NCBI RefSeq assembly: GCF_001902295.1
Contig: NZ_CP018335.1
Span: 4,340,001 to 4,404,000, forward strand
Reading direction: 5' to 3'
Source of the DNA: Clostridium kluyveri
GTDB taxonomy: Bacteria; Bacillota; Clostridia; Clostridiales; Clostridiaceae
DNA length: 64,000 bases
Shown piece by piece: positions 44,880 to 54,135 of the stretch (the first letter of the stretch is position 1; each line of letters begins with the position of its first letter). Under the pieces are notes generated by a model that did not search any database, was not told where the DNA came from, and saw only the letters and a list, made by a program, of their open reading frames with translations. A program made the translations under genes and the position numbers.

Positions 44880-45053
44880 CTAGTCCGCTTGAACTGGTGC
44901 TCCTACAGGACAGACACTAGCACAGCTTCCACAATCTATACATGTACCATCATCTATTAAAAATTGAGTATCTCCTTGACTTATGCATTCAACTGGACAT
45001 TCTGAAGCACATGCTCCACAATTCATACATGCATCTGTAATTTTATATGCCAT
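44880..45053 (-). CDS. 2[4Fe-4S] ferredoxin (clostridial type)
   Basis: 57 residues with two CxxCxxCxxxCP motifs (CMNCGACASECP and CIDCGSCASVCP), the full ligand set for two clusters. It is the main low-potential electron carrier of clostridia. TAAGGAGG lies before the ATG. It has no close partner except the HMA-like gene 90 bases upstream on the same strand. Confidence 0.95.
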   Translation of the reverse strand: MAYKITDACMNCGACASECPVECISQGDTQFLIDDGTCIDCGSCASVCPVGAPVQAD

Positions 45054-45142
45054 TATACTACACCTCCTTAGATTTTAAGAATCAATATGTTTTTATATCC
45101 TATAACATTTTATCATATTTATTATAATTTTTAAAGATAATT

Positions 45143-45346
45143 TTAGAACACCGCATAACCCACATCTTCAAGACATTGTATTATTTTATCTTCTGTTATG
45201 AAGTAATCATCATATACTATACTTACCTCACATTTTTGTGTATTTATCTGACATGCTATTACTCCCTCATTATTAGAAATAGCTTTTCTTATATTATTTA
45301 CATCTCTATTATTACGTATATTAGGAATTTTAAATACAGATTTCAT
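45143..45346 (-). CDS. HMA-like small protein lacking the CxxC metal motif
   Basis: 67 residues with a beta-alpha-beta-beta-alpha-beta pattern like copper chaperones (SVFKIPNIRNNRDVNNIRKA, then a C-terminal EDKIIQCLEDVGYAVF). Where copper chaperones have CxxC this has NIRN, so metal binding at that loop is unlikely. Two single cysteines remain. It starts 11 bases after ricT and may be cotranscribed. Function unknown. Confidence 0.75.
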   Translation of the reverse strand: MKSVFKIPNIRNNRDVNNIRKAISNNEGVIACQINTQKCEVSIVYDDYFITEDKIIQCLEDVGYAVF

Positions 45347-45357
45347 ACACTAACCCC

Positions 45358-46266
45358 CTAGTCCTCATTAAATAAGTGTTTAATTATATCCTCATCTTCA
45401 GCTTCTTCTATATCAATCTTTATTTCATCCTCATTTATATTTCCTTCAAATCCCCCAGATATCATGTGAATATCATGTATAGATATATCCTTTATCACAT
45501 CTTCTCCATCTTTAACTCTTATTTTTACTTTAATCATCTCTTTCACCACAGAATTACTTGTAACTTCCCCCTGTCCATATGATGTATCCACAATGGAACC
45601 TACCTTAGGTAATTTCTTTCTTATCCTTTCGTAAGTATCCTGTTCATAATTTAAACAGCACATAAGCCTTCCACACATACCTGATATTTTTGTGGGGTTT
45701 AAGGACAAATTTTGTTCTTTAGCCATTTTTATAGAAACTGGCACAAAATCTCCTAAAAAAGTAGAACAGCACATGGTTCTGCCACAAGGTCCAAGACCTC
45801 CCACCATTTTAGCCTCATCTCTTACTCCTATTTGTCTAAGTTCTATTCGGGTTCTGAATATTGAAGCAAGATCTTTTACCAATTCTCTAAAATCTACTCT
45901 TCCATCTGCAGTAAAATAAAATATAACTTTATTATTATCGAAAGTATATTCTACATCTATAAGTTTCATTTTCAGATCATGCTGTTGTATTTTTTCAATA
46001 CATACTTTAAATGCTTCACTTTCTTTTTCCTTATTTTCATTATGTTTTTTTATATCTTCTTCTGTAGCCACTCTCAATACATTTTTAAGTGGTGAAACTA
46101 TATTACTTTCATTTATAGCCTTAGGAGCTATAACACATTTGCCAAATTCTACCCCTCTAGCCGTTTCCACTATTATGTTGTCATATTTTTTTATATCTAA
46201 ATTATCCGGTGAAAAATAATATATTTTTCCAGCCTTTTTAAATCGCACTCCTACAACTGTTACCAT
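45358..46266 (-). CDS. ricT: RicT/YaaT (PSP1 domain) protein
   Basis: 302 residues. The PSP1 domain (about 75-165) and the Cys cluster GLGPCGRTMCCSTF...MCGRLMCCLNYE (about 160-210) are diagnostic. In Bacillus RicT works with RicA and RicF (Fe-S containing) in RNA maturation, competence and sporulation. It is in the conserved order tmk-darA-holB-ricT. The C-terminal extension after about residue 270 is acidic. Confidence 0.95.
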   Translation of the reverse strand: MVTVVGVRFKKAGKIYYFSPDNLDIKKYDNIIVETARGVEFGKCVIAPKAINESNIVSPLKNVLRVATEEDIKKHNENKEKESEAFKVCIEKIQQHDLKMKLIDVEYTFDNNKVIFYFTADGRVDFRELVKDLASIFRTRIELRQIGVRDEAKMVGGLGPCGRTMCCSTFLGDFVPVSIKMAKEQNLSLNPTKISGMCGRLMCCLNYEQDTYERIRKKLPKVGSIVDTSYGQGEVTSNSVVKEMIKVKIRVKDGEDVIKDISIHDIHMISGGFEGNINEDEIKIDIEEAEDEDIIKHLFNED

Positions 46267-46273
46267 GTTTTAT

Positions 46274-47218
46274 TTATACCTCCTGCATTTTCATCAGCAT
46301 AGAATCAAAAACCAAGGTTGAATTTACATTTTTATCTAACTTTTCTCTAATACTTCCTATAATATCAATAATAGCATTTAACTTATTAAATGAAAACATT
46401 TCTCCTATATCTTTTAGCTCTTGAAACTTATCCCTATTTATAATTAAATCACTATTACCCGTTTCCTTATATATGAGAACATCACGTATATAAGACAACA
46501 TACAGGTAAGTATCTCTTCCCAATTATCTTTTTCTTTAAATAAGCAATTAGGAAATTCTAAAGTAATGTTTATATCTTCATCATATAATTTCTTAAATAT
46601 TTTTATAGTTATATTCCTTATTTCTTTTAAAACTGAACTTGAAATAAATTTTTCTGCTCTTCCAGGTATACCATCACTAAAAGCCATAATAGAATTTAAT
46701 TCTTGTTCATATAATCCAGGGAATTTATTATTCAAAAATTTTTTCATATCTTTTGAATTTAGCCTATTAAGTTTATATATCTGACATCTGGATTTTACTG
46801 TGTCTAAAATTCCATCCAGTTTTTCACACAATAGTATAATGAAACTTCCTTTTGGTGGTTCTTCTATAGTTTTCAATAATGCATTCTGAGCAGTTTCCGT
46901 AATTTTATCAGAATTATATAGTATTATTACTTTTTTGTCACCTTCATATGGTTTTTTATTAATCTCCTCTATTATATATTTTATTTCTTCTATACCAATA
47001 GATTTTTTATTTTTAAATAACTTAAGTTCTATTATATCTACATATTGTTTAATTTCATTTTTACCTAGTATTTTTATGGCCAATTCTTCAGCAAACAAAC
47101 TCTTTCCAAGTCCATCTTCTCCTACAAAAATACTAGCATGAGAAAGTCTATTCAGTTTTATAGAATTTTCTATCTGAGATTTTATCATGTCATGACCTAT
47201 TATCCTATAAAAACTCAC
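46274..47218 (-). CDS. holB: DNA polymerase III delta-prime subunit
   Basis: 314 residues. The AAA+ clamp-loader fold has a degenerate Walker A (GEDGLGKSL) near residue 33 and the sensor-1 region near NALLKTIEEPPKGS. It opens the sliding clamp with DnaX and HolA. No zinc-finger cysteines are visible. It precedes ricT by 7 bases. The start is GTG with AGGAGG rather far upstream (11 bases). Confidence 0.92.
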   Translation of the reverse strand: MSFYRIIGHDMIKSQIENSIKLNRLSHASIFVGEDGLGKSLFAEELAIKILGKNEIKQYVDIIELKLFKNKKSIGIEEIKYIIEEINKKPYEGDKKVIILYNSDKITETAQNALLKTIEEPPKGSFIILLCEKLDGILDTVKSRCQIYKLNRLNSKDMKKFLNNKFPGLYEQELNSIMAFSDGIPGRAEKFISSSVLKEIRNITIKIFKKLYDEDINITLEFPNCLFKEKDNWEEILTCMLSYIRDVLIYKETGNSDLIINRDKFQELKDIGEMFSFNKLNAIIDIIGSIREKLDKNVNSTLVFDSMLMKMQEV

Positions 47219-47233
47219 CCTTAAATTTACCTC

Positions 47234-47563
47234 CTAGATTTTAATAAACTTATCCACATCTACTACAAATATATTTGCTCCTCCAACTTCTATTTCCATG
47301 GAATAAGGCATATATATCCCTGTAGCACTTGCAACCGAAGAAGGAGCAGTTATAACTTGTTTTCTAGTTTTACATACCTGTTCAATATAGGCTACCACTT
47401 TATCTACGCCATCTTCTTCTACCCCTATCATTAAAGTTGTATTACCTGCTTTTAAAAACCCTCCTGTGGTGGCAAGTTTAGTTACTTTAAATTCATGCTC
47501 CGTTAAAACTTTTAATAAATCTCCTGAATCATCATCCTGAACAATAGCTATGATTAATTTCAC
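47234..47563 (-). CDS. darA: Cyclic di-AMP receptor DarA (PII-like)
   Basis: 109 residues starting KLIIAIVQDDDSGDLLKVL with LATTGGFLKAGNTTLMIGVE, the DarA/PstA signature. The GTG has GGAGGG 7 bases upstream. It is a PII-like trimer that binds c-di-AMP; its target is unknown in most species. The gene lies between tmk and holB as in Bacillus (yaaQ), while yaaR is absent here. Confidence 0.94.
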   Translation of the reverse strand: MKLIIAIVQDDDSGDLLKVLTEHEFKVTKLATTGGFLKAGNTTLMIGVEEDGVDKVVAYIEQVCKTRKQVITAPSSVASATGIYMPYSMEIEVGGANIFVVDVDKFIKI

Positions 47564-47688
47564 AAGGCATCCCTCCTTCTGGTTTTATGTGAAAATCATC
47601 TGAATTTTTAAAATTAACTTATAATAATTATAGCATAAGTACTTATTTTAATTATATAATCTTATATTAGACTATTTAATACGGGTTA

Positions 47689-48375
47689 TTATATTATTAT
47701 GTTTTTTACTAAACTATATATATTCTCATGAATTTCATTTACTGTGTTTATTCTATTATTTTCTATACAAGAAATTTTACTCCAACCATATTTATCTGCC
47801 ACATATACCGCATTATTATATGAATTAATTAAATATTCATAATTACTCTCATGTATATCTTTCTTAGCATTACCTGTAAATTTGTTATTCCTCTCAATCA
47901 TGAGATTTTTACTATACTCAGGGGGCATATCTAAAAATATCACACAGTCAGGTACTGGCAGCTTAAATATATTGAATTCAAAATCCCACAGCCATTTTAA
48001 AAACTTATCCTTTTCTTCTATATTATCAATTTTGGAAGCCTGATGTACCATGTTGGATGTAGTATATCTATCTGATAGAACTATGCCTCCACCTTCATAG
48101 AACTTTTTCCACTGTGTTTTATAAGAAGCAAATCTATCTACACCATAAAAAGTAGATGCAACATAGGCACTTACATCTTCAGGATTTTCTCCAAAGTCTC
48201 CATTTAAGTACATTTTTACCAAGGCGGATGATTCACTATTATAATTGGGATATTCTACTTTTTTTACACTGTATTTTTCACCTAAAAGTCTATTATAAAG
48301 CTTTCTGGTCTGTGTAGCTTTACCACTGCCATCACATCCTTCTATAACTATAAGTTTCCCTTTTAATGATTCCAT
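47689..48375 (-). CDS. tmk: Thymidylate kinase
   Basis: 228 residues. Walker A EGCDGSGKATQTRKL near the N-terminus, the DRYTTSNMVHQ motif near residue 100 and a LID region near residue 155. It converts dTMP to dTDP. It differs from the usual 210-residue bacterial TMPK in the P-loop and in longer loops, a variant I associate with clostridia. GGGGGAAG precedes the ATG. Confidence 0.92.
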   Translation of the reverse strand: MESLKGKLIVIEGCDGSGKATQTRKLYNRLLGEKYSVKKVEYPNYNSESSALVKMYLNGDFGENPEDVSAYVASTFYGVDRFASYKTQWKKFYEGGGIVLSDRYTTSNMVHQASKIDNIEEKDKFLKWLWDFEFNIFKLPVPDCVIFLDMPPEYSKNLMIERNNKFTGNAKKDIHESNYEYLINSYNNAVYVADKYGWSKISCIENNRINTVNEIHENIYSLVKNIII

Positions 48376-48394
48376 TTAAACTTCCCCCATTAAT

Positions 48395-49834
48395 TTATTT
48401 TACAACTGAAATCTTATTATCTTTTATGCCTACTATAGCCACTCCAGATTTTACATAGTATTTTATAATTTTTAAAATATTTCTATCTATTATCTCCCCC
48501 ATCAACAATAAAGGTACTCCTGGAGGATAGGGTGTTACATTAACTGCTGATGTTCTTCCCAATGAACTTTCTACATTTATTATCTCCATTTCTGAATTTA
48601 TAACTTCATAAGGCAATACATCCATTTTGGGCACTTCATACTCCATCATATCTATTCTTTTATATGTAAATTTTTCTAAATTACAATTTTTTAATGCTCT
48701 ATACAATTTTTCAAATTCTTCTTCTTTATTAAAAGGAGAAAAAATTAATATTACATTAAAATTATCACTCATTTCAGCTTGAATTTTTGATTTTCTTAAA
48801 TAGTCCAATAATAAATTTGCACTATAGCCTTTTCCCAAATTTATAGTATATCTGGTGGAATCCATATTCCACACATTTGACGGTAAATTTTCATCATATA
48901 CTAATATATCCTTTTTTCCAATTACATTGAATCCTTTTATAAGATTTATTTTATCCCTATAATATTGGCTTATTTCAATAAGTTTTTCATAATCTTCATG
49001 CCCATATTTTTCAAGATAAAATCTGGCATAATCCATAGAACAAAGTGCTATATAAGAGGGACTTGTACTTAAAAATATTTTAGAATAAAAATCAACTTTA
49101 TCTAAATCCTCTTTATTATTAATATGTAAATAAGCAGTTTGAGTGAAACTTGGCAGTGTCTTATGTACACTTGTAACTACCATATCAGCTCCCATCTTAA
49201 CTGCACTCTTAGGTAAACTTTTATGAACCCCAAAATGAGCGCCATGAGCACAGTCAACTAAAATTTTCATATTATATTCTCTAGCTTTTTCTATTATAAA
49301 TTCTAAATTACTGCATATGCCATAATAATTAGGATATGTAATAATTATTCCTTTTGCATCTTTATTTTCATCTAAGGTTTTTAAAAAATGCTCCAAATTT
49401 ATACAAACAGGAGCATTTAATCTTGTACTTATAATATTTTTTAAATATACGGGATTTAACTTTCTCATAATTATCCCATTAAATACAGAGCTATGACAGT
49501 TTCTTTCTACCAAAACTTTATCTCCCTCATTAAAACTGCTAAATAGCATTATCATGTTTCCTGAGGTGCTGCCATTAACCAGAAAATAAGATTTTTTACT
49601 TCCATAAAAATCTCTAAGACGCTCGCTGGCATCTAATATTATACTTTTGGGATTATGAAGATTGTCTACTCCATCTACTTCTGTAATATCAAACTTTAAA
49701 ATATTATCTATAAACTTCCTTCCTATTGAAGTATTAAAAAATCCCCTGCCATTTTTATGTCCAGGCATACAAAATGATATATTATTTTCTTCGATGTATT
49801 TTAAAACTCCTTCTAAAAGCGGTAATTCTGACAA
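48395..49834 (-). CDS. Orn/Lys/Arg decarboxylase-type PLP enzyme (YaaO-like)
   Basis: 479 residues. The group III decarboxylase motif ending in the PLP lysine is VVTSVHKTLPSFTQTAYLH near residue 225, and the N-terminal CMPGHKNGRGFF is typical. It has lost the N-terminal wing domain of enteric decarboxylases, like B. subtilis YaaO and SpeA. Lysine, arginine or another amino acid could be the substrate. The TTG start has AGGAGA 9 bases upstream and lies inside the end of gin. Confidence 0.9.
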   Translation of the reverse strand: MSELPLLEGVLKYIEENNISFCMPGHKNGRGFFNTSIGRKFIDNILKFDITEVDGVDNLHNPKSIILDASERLRDFYGSKKSYFLVNGSTSGNMIMLFSSFNEGDKVLVERNCHSSVFNGIIMRKLNPVYLKNIISTRLNAPVCINLEHFLKTLDENKDAKGIIITYPNYYGICSNLEFIIEKAREYNMKILVDCAHGAHFGVHKSLPKSAVKMGADMVVTSVHKTLPSFTQTAYLHINNKEDLDKVDFYSKIFLSTSPSYIALCSMDYARFYLEKYGHEDYEKLIEISQYYRDKINLIKGFNVIGKKDILVYDENLPSNVWNMDSTRYTINLGKGYSANLLLDYLRKSKIQAEMSDNFNVILIFSPFNKEEEFEKLYRALKNCNLEKFTYKRIDMMEYEVPKMDVLPYEVINSEMEIINVESSLGRTSAVNVTPYPPGVPLLLMGEIIDRNILKIIKYYVKSGVAIVGIKDNKISVVK

Positions 49835-50025
49835 TGGATTATCTCTCCTTTTATAATAAAACGTACTATAGTTTTTTTTATTCTCTGTTTATAATACTCA
49901 TAAAAATCTACATTATTTTCTAACTTTAATAATCTTTTTTCACAACTTATACATATTCCTCTACCATATATTATTATACCATTACTCAAAGGCTTTCCGC
50001 ATATTATACAATACTTTTTTTTCAT
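49813..50025 (-). CDS. Gin/CsfB-type inhibitor of sigma-G
   Basis: 70 residues with Cys6-x2-Cys9 and Cys25-x2-Cys28 (YCIICGKP and GICISCEK), and the pattern GIIIYGRGICISCEKRLL that matches Gin (CsfB). Gin is a zinc-binding anti-sigma factor that keeps sigma-G inactive until engulfment is complete. In Bacillus it lies just upstream of yaaO-tmk, the same order as here. AGGAGG precedes the ATG, and it overlaps the YaaO-like gene by 22 bases. Confidence 0.8.
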   Translation of the reverse strand: MKKKYCIICGKPLSNGIIIYGRGICISCEKRLLKLENNVDFYEYYKQRIKKTIVRFIIKGEIIHCQNYRF

Positions 50026-50337
50026 TCACATCCTCCTAGCAAGTCCTAATTATGAATTAATAAATTAATTTTATCATTTAGATTCTCGCCTTTTAATGTA
50101 TATAATATTCAATTGAATTTTATTTTATTTTTTTATCCTAATATTATATAATATTCAATTTATCCTTAAATTTATTTTGTCCACATAAATAAATTTAAAT
50201 TTTAATATAGTATTATTATGTAGATATTAATAATATCATATTCAAAAGTATACTTCATAAGCTATAATGTAAATAGCCATCAACAATCACTTAGCTAAAG
50301 ATAATAATTATACCATATTTACTTAGGAGGACATTAT
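50026..50337. other. AT-rich gap between gin and corA
   Basis: About 310 bases between divergent genes. A direct repeat TATAATATTCAATT occurs twice (near 50100 and 50145), the first part of a short palindrome. A possible corA promoter (TTCAAA, then TATAAT with 16-base spacing near 50266) is weak. Nothing else is defined. Confidence 0.5.
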
Positions 50338-51279
50338 ATGATATCAATTTATAAAACTATAGATACATCAAACAAGTTGCAATCTTTAGACACTATAGAA
50401 CATGGCTGTTGGATTAATATTATAGCACCTTCTGATGAAGATTTACTTTTAATATCAAAAAAAACTGGTGTTTCACTAGATTTTTTGAGAGCTGCCCTTG
50501 ATGAAGAAGAAACATCCCGTATAGATACAGAAGATAATAATTTACTTGTAATAGTTGATATTCCTTTTACTGAAATGGAGGTCAATTCTTTAACTTATGA
50601 CTCCTACCCTCTGGCAATAATTCATACTGAATTTATTTTAATAACTGTTTGTTTAAAAAACAGTAAAATTCTTACAGATTTTATAGCTGGTAAAGTGAAA
50701 TCATTTTATACCTTTAAACGCTCTAGATTCATATTACAAATACTCTATAGGATAGCAAGTTATTATCTACTTTATTTAAGACAAATAGATAAAAAAAGTG
50801 TGATGATTGAACAGAGACTTCATAAATCTATGAAAAACAAAGAATTTATTCAACTTTTATCTTTAGAAAAATCCCTAGTTTATTTTTCTACATCTTTAAA
50901 GGCAAATGAAATAACCCTAGAAAAAATGTTAAAATTAGAACTTTTACAAAAATATCCTGAAGATCAGGATATCTTAGAAGATGTTATTATCGAAAATAAA
51001 CAGGCTATAGAAATGACCAATATTTATAGCAATATTCTAGCGGGAACTATGGATGCATTTGCTTCAGTTGTATCTAATAATTTGAATATAGTTATGAAAC
51101 TTTTAGCATCTGTAACCATAGTTATGTCTATACCAAATATAATATTTGGTTCTTTTGGTATGAATGTATCCGGCATACCTTTTGGAAAACATACAAATGC
51201 TTTTTGGATCATATATGGAGTTACAGCTTTAATTTGTGTTATATCCATAATATTTCTGAAGAAAAAGGATTTATTTTAA
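50338..51279 (+). CDS. corA: CorA family magnesium/cobalt transporter
   Basis: 313 residues. A long cytoplasmic N-terminal domain and two C-terminal membrane segments (about 255-275 and 288-308) joined by the GMN loop (FGMNVSG). GMN defines the family. It forms a pentameric Mg2+ or Co2+ channel. TTAGGAGG precedes the ATG, and the carboxypeptidase gene follows 18 bases after the stop. Confidence 0.95.
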   Translation: MISIYKTIDTSNKLQSLDTIEHGCWINIIAPSDEDLLLISKKTGVSLDFLRAALDEEETSRIDTEDNNLLVIVDIPFTEMEVNSLTYDSYPLAIIHTEFILITVCLKNSKILTDFIAGKVKSFYTFKRSRFILQILYRIASYYLLYLRQIDKKSVMIEQRLHKSMKNKEFIQLLSLEKSLVYFSTSLKANEITLEKMLKLELLQKYPEDQDILEDVIIENKQAIEMTNIYSNILAGTMDAFASVVSNNLNIVMKLLASVTIVMSIPNIIFGSFGMNVSGIPFGKHTNAFWIIYGVTALICVISIIFLKKKDLF

Positions 51280-51297
51280 TTTTGGAAGGTGATAGTT

Positions 51298-52212
51298 TTG
51301 TTAGGGAAAAAGCTAAAAAAAGGAGATACTATAGGAATCGTATCTCCTTCAAGCAGTGAGGAGCCCAAAAAAATAGAAGAAAGCATTAAGTTTTTAGAAA
51401 ACTTGGGGTTTAACGTTAAAAGTGGAAAACATATTTACGATAGATGGGGCTATCTAGCCGGCAAGGACAAAGATAGAGTACAAGATCTTATGGATATGTT
51501 CTTAGACAAAAAAGTAGATATAATACTGTGTATAAGAGGTGGATATGGTGCTATGAGACTTCTTCCTCTTATAGACTTTGATATTATAGAAAAAAATCCA
51601 AAAATATTTGCTGGATTCAGTGATATAACTACTTTACTGAATAACATATATCAAAGATGTAATTTAATTACCTTTCACTCTCCTATGTGCAATTCTCAAT
51701 TTGATTCCTCTACATTAAAAAGCTTTTTAGATACACTGATGTTTGGATATAATCCTTTTACTATAGAAAATACTGATAATATACCTACAGATTATTTTAA
51801 TGGTGAATATGTTAAAGGAGAGCTTGTAGGAGGTAATCTGTCTTTAATATGCAGTACACTTGGCACACCTTATGCCATAAATACCAAAGACAAAATACTA
51901 TTTATAGAAGAGGTAGAAGAAGAACCTTATAAGATTGATAGAATGCTTACACATTTGTCTCTAAGTGGAATTCTTCAACAATGTAGAGGTTTCATTATAG
52001 GTCAATTTAAAGACTGTGAATTTTCTAAGTATAAAGAGAGCTTAACTTTATCTGAAATATTTGAAGATAGAATATTGAGTCTTAGAAAACCAACTTTAAC
52101 TAATTTTCAATCTGGCCATTCATATCCTAAAATAACTATCCCAATTGGTGCAGAAGTAGAAATAGATTTGAAAAATGGCAAAATACATTTATCGGAACCC
52201 GTGGTAAGATAA
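51298..52212 (+). CDS. ldcA: LD-carboxypeptidase (peptidase S66)
   Basis: 304 residues from a TTG at 51298 with GGAAGG 8 bases upstream; an in-frame GTG at 51289 overlaps that Shine-Dalgarno. Nucleophile Ser108 is in AGFSDIT, and the other members of the S66 triad are in FIEEVEEEPYK (Glu) and QSGHSYPK (His). It removes the terminal D-Ala from recycled tetrapeptide. It is cytosolic and sits just after corA, probably in the same transcript. A repeat copy starts at its stop codon. Confidence 0.93.
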   Translation: MLGKKLKKGDTIGIVSPSSSEEPKKIEESIKFLENLGFNVKSGKHIYDRWGYLAGKDKDRVQDLMDMFLDKKVDIILCIRGGYGAMRLLPLIDFDIIEKNPKIFAGFSDITTLLNNIYQRCNLITFHSPMCNSQFDSSTLKSFLDTLMFGYNPFTIENTDNIPTDYFNGEYVKGELVGGNLSLICSTLGTPYAINTKDKILFIEEVEEEPYKIDRMLTHLSLSGILQQCRGFIIGQFKDCEFSKYKESLTLSEIFEDRILSLRKPTLTNFQSGHSYPKITIPIGAEVEIDLKNGKIHLSEPVVR

Positions 52213-52275
52213 AGTAATTTTTAGACTTAAGTAAGGTCTGACATAATAAATGCTTTCTTCCATCTAAATCTTAAG
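52212..52275 (+). repeat. Dispersed hairpin repeat, copy R4
   Basis: AAGTAATTTTTAGAC, a hairpin loop with AATGCTTTCTTCC and the pairing arm ATCTAAATCTTAAG. It begins at the last base of the LD-carboxypeptidase stop codon. Confidence 0.6.
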
Positions 52276-52374
52276 TAATTGAATATTTTACTACCTTTTA
52301 TTTTGTATAGAAAAACTATGCAAAGTATGTAATAATTAATTATGAGTTATAAATTATATTTAAGGAGAAAATGT

Positions 52375-53118
52375 ATGCAAAATAATGTATTGGCAATTGT
52401 TAATAATGTGGAAATAACCGAAAATGATTTCCAAAATATAATAAAGAGATTTCCTGCAGAAAGGCAGCAATATTTTAATACAGATGAAGGTAAAAAACAG
52501 TTATTAGATGAAATTATATCTTTTGAACTTTTTTATAATTATGGTAAGGAAATTGAATTAGAAAAAGATAAAGATTATTTAATTAAGTTAGAAATGACTA
52601 AAAAGGAATTATTAATTCAAGAGACAATATCTAAAGTTATGGAAAATATTAAAGTTACTGATAAAGAGGTAGAAGATTATTATACCAATAACAAATCTAT
52701 GTATAAAAAACCTGAAAATGTCACTGCAAGACATATATTAGTGGATTCTTTTGAAAAGGCTGCTCAAATATCCAATGAGATAGAAAAAGGTCTGTCTTTT
52801 GAGGATGCAGCAAAAAAATACTCCTCATGTCCATCTAAAGCCCAAGGTGGTAACTTAGGTAACTTTACTAGGGGACAGATGGTACCTGAATTTGAAACAG
52901 CAGCTTTCCAATTGGAAATAGATACATTAAGCAAACCTGTAAAAACTCAATTCGGATATCACCTTATAAAAGTAGAGAAAAAAGAAAAAGATTCTATAAA
53001 AGGTTTCGACGAAGTAAAAAATGCTATAAAAAATGGGCTATTACAAGAAAAAAGAACTCTTGAATATTCAAAATGCATTAATAACTTAAAAGATAAATAC
53101 CCAATTCAAATCAAGTGA
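52375..53118 (+). CDS. Parvulin-type peptidyl-prolyl isomerase (cytosolic)
   Basis: 247 residues from the ATG at 52375 with AAGGAG upstream. N-terminal helical chaperone-like region (about 1-110) and a PpiC rotamase domain (about 112-205, TARHILVDSF...GGNLGNFTRGQMVPEFETAAF...TQFGYHLIKV). No signal peptide or lipobox, so it differs from PrsA and is probably cytosolic. The last codon and stop (AAG TGA) are inside repeat copy R5. Confidence 0.9.
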   Translation: MQNNVLAIVNNVEITENDFQNIIKRFPAERQQYFNTDEGKKQLLDEIISFELFYNYGKEIELEKDKDYLIKLEMTKKELLIQETISKVMENIKVTDKEVEDYYTNNKSMYKKPENVTARHILVDSFEKAAQISNEIEKGLSFEDAAKKYSSCPSKAQGGNLGNFTRGQMVPEFETAAFQLEIDTLSKPVKTQFGYHLIKVEKKEKDSIKGFDEVKNAIKNGLLQEKRTLEYSKCINNLKDKYPIQIK

Positions 53119-53306
53119 TTCAGAGGTTCAGGTGGAGCTTGCTATAAATAAATGCTTATCTTCATCTGAACCTTATTAACAGTATTCTTAGTGTCTTTAG
53201 TACTTAGAATACATATTCTTTAGGAAAAGAACTTATCCAAGTGCCTAGCAGTTCTTATCCACTTTGAATAAGTTGGGGATATCGGCTAATTATAGCGTTT
53301 GGATAA
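53112..53306 (+). repeat. Dispersed hairpin repeat, copy R5 (fullest copy, 195 bp)
   Basis: Starts CAAGTGATTCAGAGGTTCAGG and ends GCGTTTGGATAA. First hairpin: AGGTTCAGGTGGAG with CTTCATCTGAACCT (14 bp). Second hairpin from CTTATCCAAGTGC to the end, with an inner CCACTTTGAATAAGTTGG. The stop codon of the preceding isomerase gene is inside it. Confidence 0.7.
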
Positions 53307-53338
53307 AATAATATTTAATATAAATTAGGGGTGATTTT

Positions 53339-54064
53339 ATGAGTTACGAAAAGTTAAAATCAGTTGTAGACTCAAGTGAAAATATTGTATTTTTAGGAGG
53401 TGCTGGAGTTTCTACTGAATCAAATATACCTGATTTTAGATCTGAAGCAGGTATATATAAGACTAAAAATAATTTTTCATATCCTCCCGAAATAATGCTA
53501 AGTCATACATTTTTCATGTCTCATACTGAAGACTTCTTTGACTTCTACAGAAAAAAAATGATATATAAAGATGCAAAACCCAATGATACGCATTATGCTT
53601 TAGCAGAATTAGAAAAAATGGGAAAGCTAAAGGCCATAATAACCCAAAATATCGATGGACTTCATCAAATGGCAGGATCACATAATGTGTTAGAATTACA
53701 CGGTTCAATTCACAGAAACTACTGTACTAGATGTAATAAATTCTTTGATTTAGATTATGTAATAAAAAGTACTAATCTTATTCCGAAATGTGATAAGTGT
53801 AATGGATTAGTTAAACCAGATGTAGTTTTATATGAAGAGAGCTTGGATATGGATGTATTAAATAACTCTGTGGAGTATATACGTAAAGCAGATATTTTAA
53901 TTGTAGGAGGTACATCTCTAGTAGTATATCCTGCAGCAGGACTGGTTGATTATTTTAATGGCAGTAATTTAGTTCTTATAAATAAATCTACTACTCCTTA
54001 TGATAATAAAGCTAATATAGTTATACATGACAGCATAGGAAAAGTTTTAAAAAGTATACTTTAA
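53339..54064 (+). CDS. cobB: NAD-dependent protein deacylase (sirtuin)
   Basis: 241 residues. NAD-binding GAGVSTESNIPDFR (about 21-34), TQNIDGLH (102-109), catalytic His121, zinc cysteines Cys129, Cys132, Cys151 and Cys154, and GGTSLVVYPA near residue 195. It removes acyl groups from lysines using NAD. GGGGTG precedes the ATG. The gene is followed by a palindromic terminator and then the convergent rRNA operon. Confidence 0.96.
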   Translation: MSYEKLKSVVDSSENIVFLGGAGVSTESNIPDFRSEAGIYKTKNNFSYPPEIMLSHTFFMSHTEDFFDFYRKKMIYKDAKPNDTHYALAELEKMGKLKAIITQNIDGLHQMAGSHNVLELHGSIHRNYCTRCNKFFDLDYVIKSTNLIPKCDKCNGLVKPDVVLYEESLDMDVLNNSVEYIRKADILIVGGTSLVVYPAAGLVDYFNGSNLVLINKSTTPYDNKANIVIHDSIGKVLKSIL

Positions 54065-54080
54065 AGTATACTTTTTAAAA
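54045..54080 (+). terminator. 36-bp perfect palindromic terminator of the sirtuin gene
   Basis: 18-bp arms with no loop around 54062/54063 (AAAAGTATACTTTAAAGTATACT and so on), overlapping the stop codon. Confidence 0.75.
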
Positions 54081-54098
54081 TGCTTGTTTCAGTGATAA

Positions 54099-54127
54099 AA
54101 ATAGAATGTCAATAAGACATTCTATTT
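54099..54127 (-). terminator. Terminator of the rRNA operon
   Basis: 12-bp perfect arms (AAATAGAATGTC with GACATTCTATTT) with a 5-base loop, directly after the 5S 3' end on the minus strand, then TTTTTATC. Confidence 0.85.
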
Positions 54128-54135
54128 AAAACATA

